Source of the DNA: Frankiales bacterium | GTDB lineage: Bacteria; Actinomycetota; Actinomycetes; Mycobacteriales; SCTD01 | NCBI GenBank assembly: GCA_025965755.1 | Contig: JAOPWI010000415.1 | Location: 1-10,621, forward strand | Direction of reading: 5' to 3' | Length of the DNA: 10,621 bases | In this document: positions 6,175-10,621 of the stretch, piece after piece | How the letters are laid out: every line of letters begins with the position of its first letter | Position numbering within the stretch: position 1 is the stretch's first letter | Program-made: the position numbers and the translations under genes | Notes under the pieces: model-generated | What the model was told of the DNA's origin: nothing | The model's database searches: none | What the model saw: the letters and a program-made list of their open reading frames with translations, nothing else

Positions 6175-6819
6175 GTGGTGCTGTCGCGCGACGAGCTGGC
6201 GGCCCGGGTGGCCCGCGAGCTGCAGGACGGGCAGTACGTCAACCTCGGCATCGGGCTGCCGACCCTCGTCCCCAACCACCTGCCCGACGGCGTGCACGTC
6301 GTGCTGCAGTCCGAGAACGGCGTGCTGGGCGTCGGCCCGTACCCGTACGACGACCAGGTGGACCCCGACCTCATCAACGCGGGCAAGGAGACGGTGACCG
6401 TGCAGGCCGGCGCCTCCTACTTCGACTCCGCCCTGTCGTTCTCGATGATCCGCGGCGGCCACATCGACGTCGCGGTCCTGGGCGCGATGCAGGTGTCGGC
6501 AGCCGGCGACCTGGCCAACTGGGTCATTCCCGGCAAGATGGTCAAGGGGATGGGCGGCGCGATGGACCTCGTCCACGGCGCCAAGAAGGTGATCGTGATG
6601 ATGGAGCACGTCGCCAGGGACGGCACCCACAAGATCGTCCAGGAGTGCTCCCTGCCGCTGACCGGCAAGGCCTGCGTGCACCGGATCGTCAGCGACCTCG
6701 CGGTCCTCGACGTCGAGCCGGGCGGGCTGGTGCTGCGGGAGACCGCGCCCGGCGTCAGCGTCGACGACGTGCGCGCCGCGACGGGCCCGGCGCTCGAGGT
6801 GCGGCTGACCCCCGGCTGA
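6175..6819 (+). CDS. scoB: Succinyl-CoA:3-ketoacid CoA-transferase subunit B
   Basis: The 214-residue beta subunit carries the active-site signature LQSENGVLG (44-52), in which E47 is the glutamate that forms the covalent CoA thioester in this family. Other conserved stretches are NLGIGLPTLVPNHLP (23-37), DPDLINAGKETVT, SMIRGGHIDVAVLGAMQVS, GDLANW and MVKGMGGAMDLV. The length is normal. Translation starts at GTG 6175, or possibly at the next codon, GTG 6178; GAGGAG at 6164-6169 lies 5 or 8 nt upstream respectively, inside the end of scoA. With one base between the scoA stop and this start, the two subunits should be made in equal amounts. The 3-oxoadipate CoA-transferase alternative is less likely given the SCOT-type motifs in both subunits. 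Confidence 0.94.
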   Translation: MVLSRDELAARVARELQDGQYVNLGIGLPTLVPNHLPDGVHVVLQSENGVLGVGPYPYDDQVDPDLINAGKETVTVQAGASYFDSALSFSMIRGGHIDVAVLGAMQVSAAGDLANWVIPGKMVKGMGGAMDLVHGAKKVIVMMEHVARDGTHKIVQECSLPLTGKACVHRIVSDLAVLDVEPGGLVLRETAPGVSVDDVRAATGPALEVRLTPG

Positions 6820-6839
6820 CGGCCGCAGATCCGCGGTGG

Positions 6840-6845
6840 CAGTCT
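6840..6845 (+). promoter_or_regulatory. Possible -10 box of a leaderless start for the crotonase gene
   Basis: CAGTCT ends 7 nt before the ATG at 6853, and the 33-bp gap after scoB has no Shine-Dalgarno. The spacing matches other presumed leaderless starts here (179, 7672, 8171), but the first base departs from TAnnnT. Read-through from scoAB remains possible. Confidence 0.3.
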
Positions 6846-6852
6846 TCGCCGC

Positions 6853-7653
6853 ATGACCGCTGACATCACGACCGACGAGTTCTCCTACGAGGTGGCCGAC
6901 GGGGTCGCGACCCTCACCCTGAACCGGCCGGCGCGCAAGAACGCGTTCACGCTGACGATGGTCGACACCTGGACGCAGGCGCTGCGGGCGGCCGCGCGCG
7001 ACACCGCTGTGCGGGCGGTCGTCGTGACCGGCGCCGGCGACGCGTTCTGCTCCGGTGTGGACCTGTCGGCGCTGGCCGAGGTCGACGACACGCCGCTGGG
7101 CCGCAAGCGCATGCTGACCGACCGCATCCACCAGGTGGCCATCGCGCTGGCCGACCTCGACAAGCCGGTCGTCGCCGCGATGAAGGGCGTCGCCGTCGGC
7201 GCCGGCCTGGACATGGCCCTGCTGTGCGACATGCGCTTCGCCGGCCGCTCCGTGCGGCTGTCCGAGGGCTACATCAAGGTCGGCCTCGTGCCCGGCGATG
7301 GCGGTGCCTGGCTGCTGCCCCGCCTGGTCGGCACGGCCAAGGCGATGGAGCTGCTCATGACCGGGGACACCGTCGGCCCGGACGAGGCCCTGCGCCTGGG
7401 CATGGTCAACCGCGTCTACGAGGACGACGAGCTGCTCGACCGGACGTATGAGTTCGCCCGGCAGCTGGCCGCCGCCCCGCCCGTGCAGATCGGGCTGATC
7501 AAGCGCCTGGTGCGCTCGGCGGAGTCGGTGGACCTGCGCACGCACTACGACATGGTTTCGTCGCACTTCGGCGTCGTGTCCTCTCTGGAGGACTACGCCG
7601 AGTCGCAGGCGGCCTTCCGCGAGAAGCGGCCGGGCACCTTCGTCGGGCGCTGA
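6853..7653 (+). CDS. Enoyl-CoA hydratase/isomerase (crotonase) family protein
   Basis: The 266-residue protein has the full crotonase layout: LTLNRPARKNAF (21-32), the first oxyanion-hole segment GAGDAFCSGVDL (60-71), KPVVAAMKGVAVGAGLDMAL (104-123) supplying the second oxyanion glycine, and GYIKVGLVPGDGGAWLLPR (139-157). The two glutamates that do acid-base work in rat mitochondrial enoyl-CoA hydratase (E144 and E164) align by eye with D120 and Y140, so simple hydration is doubtful. An isomerase, hydrolase or other crotonase reaction, perhaps using D120, D149 or E138, is possible. It acts on an acyl-CoA whose identity the sequence does not give. It lies 33 bp after scoB and 18 bp before aroQ on the same strand, suggesting a catabolic acyl-CoA context. 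Confidence 0.9.
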   Translation: MTADITTDEFSYEVADGVATLTLNRPARKNAFTLTMVDTWTQALRAAARDTAVRAVVVTGAGDAFCSGVDLSALAEVDDTPLGRKRMLTDRIHQVAIALADLDKPVVAAMKGVAVGAGLDMALLCDMRFAGRSVRLSEGYIKVGLVPGDGGAWLLPRLVGTAKAMELLMTGDTVGPDEALRLGMVNRVYEDDELLDRTYEFARQLAAAPPVQIGLIKRLVRSAESVDLRTHYDMVSSHFGVVSSLEDYAESQAAFREKRPGTFVGR

Positions 7654-7659
7654 CGCCAC

Positions 7660-7665
7660 TAGCCT
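7660..7665 (+). promoter_or_regulatory. Probable -10 box (TAGCCT) of a leaderless aroQ transcript
   Basis: TAGCCT matches TAnnnT and ends 6 nt before the aroQ ATG at 7672. There is no Shine-Dalgarno in the 18-bp gap, so a transcript starting at or near the A of ATG is the simplest reading. aroQ may therefore be expressed independently of the genes before it. Confidence 0.5.
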
Positions 7666-7671
7666 GCCGCG

Positions 7672-8100
7672 ATGGACGTCCTCGTGCTCAACGGCCCCAA
7701 CCTCGGCCGACTCGGCACCCGCGAGCCGGAGACCTACGGCACCACGACGTACGCCGAGCTGGACGCGCTGTGCCGCCGGACGGCGGACGAGCTCGGGCTG
7801 TCGGTCGACGTCCGCCAGACCGACGCGGAGCACGAGATGATCGCCTGGGTGCACGAGGCGGCCGACCGGCCGGCCGCGGTGGTGCTGAACCCGGGGGCCT
7901 GGACGCACACGTCCATCGCGCTGCGCGACGCCTGCTCGATGCTGGTGCGCCCGCTGCTCGAGGTGCACCTGAGCAACGTGCACGCCCGCGAGCCGTTCCG
8001 CGCCCACTCCTACATCTCCGGCGTGGCCACCGGGGTGGTGGCCGGGCTCGGCGTGCAGGGCTACCTGCTGGCGCTGCGGTGGATGGCGCAGCAGGCCTGA
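7672..8100 (+). CDS. aroQ: Type II 3-dehydroquinate dehydratase
   Basis: The 142-residue product matches the dodecameric type II dehydroquinase, which converts 3-dehydroquinate to 3-dehydroshikimate. The N-terminal LNGPNLGRLGTREPETYG (6-23) contains R17 and the catalytic Y22 on the flexible lid. N73 and H79 in LNPGAWTHTSIALRDA, H99 in EVHLSNVHAREPF, and R110 complete the expected active site. The length is usual for the family. The normally conserved QSNxEGxL segment reads QTDAEHEMI (49-57), and the usual residue after NPGA is replaced by Trp. No other shikimate gene (aroB, aroC, aroK) is adjacent. The gene instead follows a CoA-transferase and crotonase cluster, so a role in quinate catabolism is possible beside the biosynthetic one. 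Confidence 0.93.
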   Translation: MDVLVLNGPNLGRLGTREPETYGTTTYAELDALCRRTADELGLSVDVRQTDAEHEMIAWVHEAADRPAAVVLNPGAWTHTSIALRDACSMLVRPLLEVHLSNVHAREPFRAHSYISGVATGVVAGLGVQGYLLALRWMAQQA

Positions 8101-8142
8101 CGCCGGTGCCGGTGCGGGCCGGGGCGGCCAGGTATGGATGAC

Positions 8143-8149
8143 TTGTCAA
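8143..8149 (+). promoter_or_regulatory. Possible operator half-site (TTGTCAA) in the marR promoter
   Basis: TTGTCAA is a short palindrome in a locally AT-richer patch. It lies 9 nt upstream of the -10 box at 8159-8164, inside the expected -35/-10 spacer. MarR proteins usually bind such dyads over their own promoter. The dyad is short and no second copy is visible nearby, so this is tentative. Confidence 0.35.
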
Positions 8150-8158
8150 CCAACCGGG

Positions 8159-8164
8159 TAGGGT
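8159..8164 (+). promoter_or_regulatory. Probable -10 box (TAGGGT) of a leaderless marR transcript
   Basis: TAGGGT is followed by 6 nt (GAGGCC) and then the ATG at 8171, placing the transcription start at or beside the start codon. The GAGG in between is too close to serve as a usual Shine-Dalgarno. The TTGTCA at 8143-8148 is too near (10 nt) to be the matching -35 box. Confidence 0.55.
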
Positions 8165-8170
8165 GAGGCC

Positions 8171-8643
8171 ATGACCACCACCGAGCCCTGGCTCACCCGC
8201 GACGAGCAGACGGCCTGGCGCGCGTGGCGGGACATGCAGCAGCAGCTGGACTCGCACCTGGGCCGCACGCTGGCCGCCGGGTCGGACCTGTCCATGGCCG
8301 ACTTCGGTGTGCTCGTCGTGCTCACCGACGTTCCGGACGGCCGCACCCGGGCGTACGAGCTGGGGCGCGCTCTGCAGTGGGAGAAGAGCCGGCTGTCGCA
8401 CCACCTCACCCGCATGGAGAAGCGCGGGCTGGTCCGCCGCGAGAACTGCCCGTCGGACGCGCGCGGCGCGTACGTCGTGCTCACCGACGCGGGGCGCAAG
8501 GCGATCGAGGCGGCCGCGCCGGCGCACGTGGCCGAGGTGCGGCGCCTCGTCTTCGACGTGCTGACGCCGGAGCAGGTCCAGGCGATGCGGACCATCGCCG
8601 AGCTCGTCCTGAGCCGGCTGGATCCCGACGCCGGCTGCGACCG

Positions 8644-8647
<4 letters not shown>
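8171..8647 (+). CDS. MarR family winged helix-turn-helix transcriptional regulator
   Basis: The 158-residue protein has the MarR plan. An N-terminal dimer helix (about 9-34) precedes the winged helix-turn-helix (about 40-105), with the recognition helix in EKSRLSHHLTRMEKRGLV (71-88). The wing is ENCPSDARGAYVVLT (91-105), containing the conserved D96/R98 pair, and C-terminal dimerisation helices follow. Members of this WEKSRLSHH-type group are common in actinobacteria, and their ligands are mostly unknown. The target is not given by the sequence; autoregulation through the TTGTCAA dyad just upstream is the default idea, and aroQ and the acyl-CoA genes just upstream are candidate targets. The start is ATG, apparently leaderless. 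The final TAG shares a CTAG with the stop of the convergent pgm gene. Confidence 0.92.
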
Positions 8648-10290
<1,643 letters not shown>

Positions 10291-10309
10291 GGAGGCCTCC
10301 TGTCGTCGG

Positions 10310-10326
10310 CCCGGCCGGCTGCCGGG
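10310..10326 (-). repeat. Small hairpin in the pgm leader
   Basis: CCCGGC and GCCGGG form a 6-bp stem with a 5-nt loop between the predicted pgm transcription start (about 10330) and its Shine-Dalgarno. No U-tract follows. It may stabilise the message or tune initiation, or be a chance product of the high GC content. Confidence 0.3.
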
Positions 10327-10336
10327 ACGTCCGGCG

Positions 10337-10342
10337 ACCCTA
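10337..10342 (-). promoter_or_regulatory. Probable -10 box (TAGGGT) of pgm
   Basis: The complement reads TAGGGT at 10342-10337, giving a predicted start near 10330 and a leader of about 40 nt that carries the GACAGGAGG ribosome-binding region. No clear -35 box is seen. It lies back to back with a plus-strand -10-like box at 10370-10375. Confidence 0.5.
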
Positions 10343-10369
10343 CTCAGGACGCCGGCGGCAGCTGGCCCC

Positions 10370-10375
10370 TACGTT
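10370..10375 (+). promoter_or_regulatory. Possible -10 box (TACGTT) of the glutamate dehydrogenase gene
   Basis: TACGTT fits TAnnnT and would start transcription near 10382, leaving a leader of about 53 nt with AGGGGAGGA before the GTG at 10435. The -35 region is not convincing. Confidence 0.4.
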
Positions 10376-10385
10376 GCAGGTCCGG

Positions 10386-10397
10386 CCGGGCGCCCGG
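10386..10397. repeat. 12-bp perfect palindrome in the glutamate dehydrogenase leader
   Basis: CCGGGCGCCCGG is self-complementary and lies a few bases after the predicted transcription start of the downstream gene. It could be an operator for a dimeric regulator, but short all-G/C palindromes are frequent by chance in such DNA. Confidence 0.3.
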
Positions 10398-10434
10398 GAC
10401 CCGGACGCTCGCCGGCCGACAGGGGAGGACCGGC

Positions 10435-10621
10435 GTGCCGGACGGGACGACGAGCGAGCACGACCTGCTGGACCGGGCGGCGCGACTGCTCGCGCAGACG
10501 GGCCTGCCCGTCCAGCCGAGCGGCGGGCCGCGTGCGCTGCTGGCGCACTACTACCGGCACGTCCCGCCGGAGGACCTGCAGGGCCGCGACGCCGCGGCCG
10601 TGGCCGGTGCGGTGGCCGCCC
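10435..10621 (+). CDS. NAD-specific glutamate dehydrogenase (large, GDH2 type), N-terminal fragment
   Basis: The frame is open from GTG 10435 to the window edge (62 residues). After a short leader it gives LLAHYYRHVPPEDLQGRD followed by an Ala/Val-rich helix. This Y-Y-R-H-V-x-P-E-D-L pattern is what I recall at the N-terminus of the large (about 1,600 residue) bacterial NAD-glutamate dehydrogenases, which deaminate glutamate to 2-oxoglutarate for catabolism. The catalytic domain lies beyond the window, so the call rests on this N-terminal block only. AGGGGAGGA (10421-10429) sits a proper distance before the GTG. The gene diverges from pgm across 144 bp holding promoters in both directions. 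Confidence 0.75.
   Translation, partial: MPDGTTSEHDLLDRAARLLAQTGLPVQPSGGPRALLAHYYRHVPPEDLQGRDAAAVAGAVAA

Noticed and set aside
5421..6819. Calling the CoA-transferase pair PcaIJ (3-oxoadipate CoA-transferase)
   Set aside because: The GGFGLCGIP form in subunit A and the overall motif set of subunit B fit SCOT-type ScoAB, and no protocatechuate-pathway gene is present in the window.
5995..8007. Minus-strand open frame of 670 codons opposite scoA, scoB, the crotonase and aroQ
   Set aside because: The four plus-strand genes have clear family motifs; this frame is a His/Arg/Gly-rich mirror of them.
8143..8148. TTGTCA as the -35 box of the marR promoter
   Set aside because: It is only 10 nt from the -10 box instead of 16-18 nt.

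Overview
The window is very GC-rich chromosomal DNA with actinobacterial habits: G/C-ending codons, many GTG starts (2198, 2287, 4565, 6175, 10290, 10435), one TTG start (5196), tightly packed genes, TAGGGT-type -10 boxes, and several start codons sitting 6-7 nt behind a -10 box (leaderless transcription). The gene content (spore photoproduct lyase family protein in an apparent non-endospore former, large NAD-glutamate dehydrogenase, ScoAB, MarR) would suit a soil or rock actinomycete such as a member of the Geodermatophilaceae. The family-level placement is a guess from style, not a database result. I see no mobile element, CRISPR array, tRNA, rRNA or integration scar, and no intergenic stretch exceeds about 225 bp.

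Layout. 1-2198: the 3' end of an unidentified gene (possibly an SDR), a small SRPBCC-fold protein, and a convergent COG1233 (phytoene-desaturase-like) flavin oxidoreductase whose 3' end overlaps the SRPBCC gene by 59 bp. 2287-3480: a stand-alone ferredoxin-NAD(P)+ reductase of the rhodocoxin/putidaredoxin reductase type. 3468-5369 (minus strand): a TMEM165/GDT1-family manganese transporter preceded by a well-formed yybP-ykoY manganese riboswitch and an RBS-occluding hairpin, followed 37 bp later by a radical-SAM spore photoproduct lyase family gene. 5421-8100 (plus strand): ScoA, ScoB, an enoyl-CoA hydratase/isomerase with atypical active-site residues, and a type II 3-dehydroquinate dehydratase. 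8171-8647: a MarR regulator, apparently leaderless. 8644-10290 (minus): phosphoglucomutase. 10435-end: the N-terminus of an NAD-specific glutamate dehydrogenase, divergent from pgm.

How the parts work together. The clearest regulatory unit is the Mn riboswitch/GDT1 pair: high Mn2+ should raise synthesis of a Mn exporter. The DNA-repair radical-SAM gene downstream may be read from the same message. The plus-strand cluster looks catabolic: ScoAB activates 3-oxoacids (acetoacetate) to CoA esters, and the crotonase acts on acyl-CoAs. AroQ may serve the shikimate pathway or quinate breakdown. All three convergent gene pairs overlap at their 3' ends, leaving no room for classical terminators.

No wholly new multi-gene system is evident. 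The items most worth a second look are the Mn-riboswitch leader with its possible control of a DNA-repair gene, the crotonase lacking both catalytic glutamates, and the recurring leader sequences.
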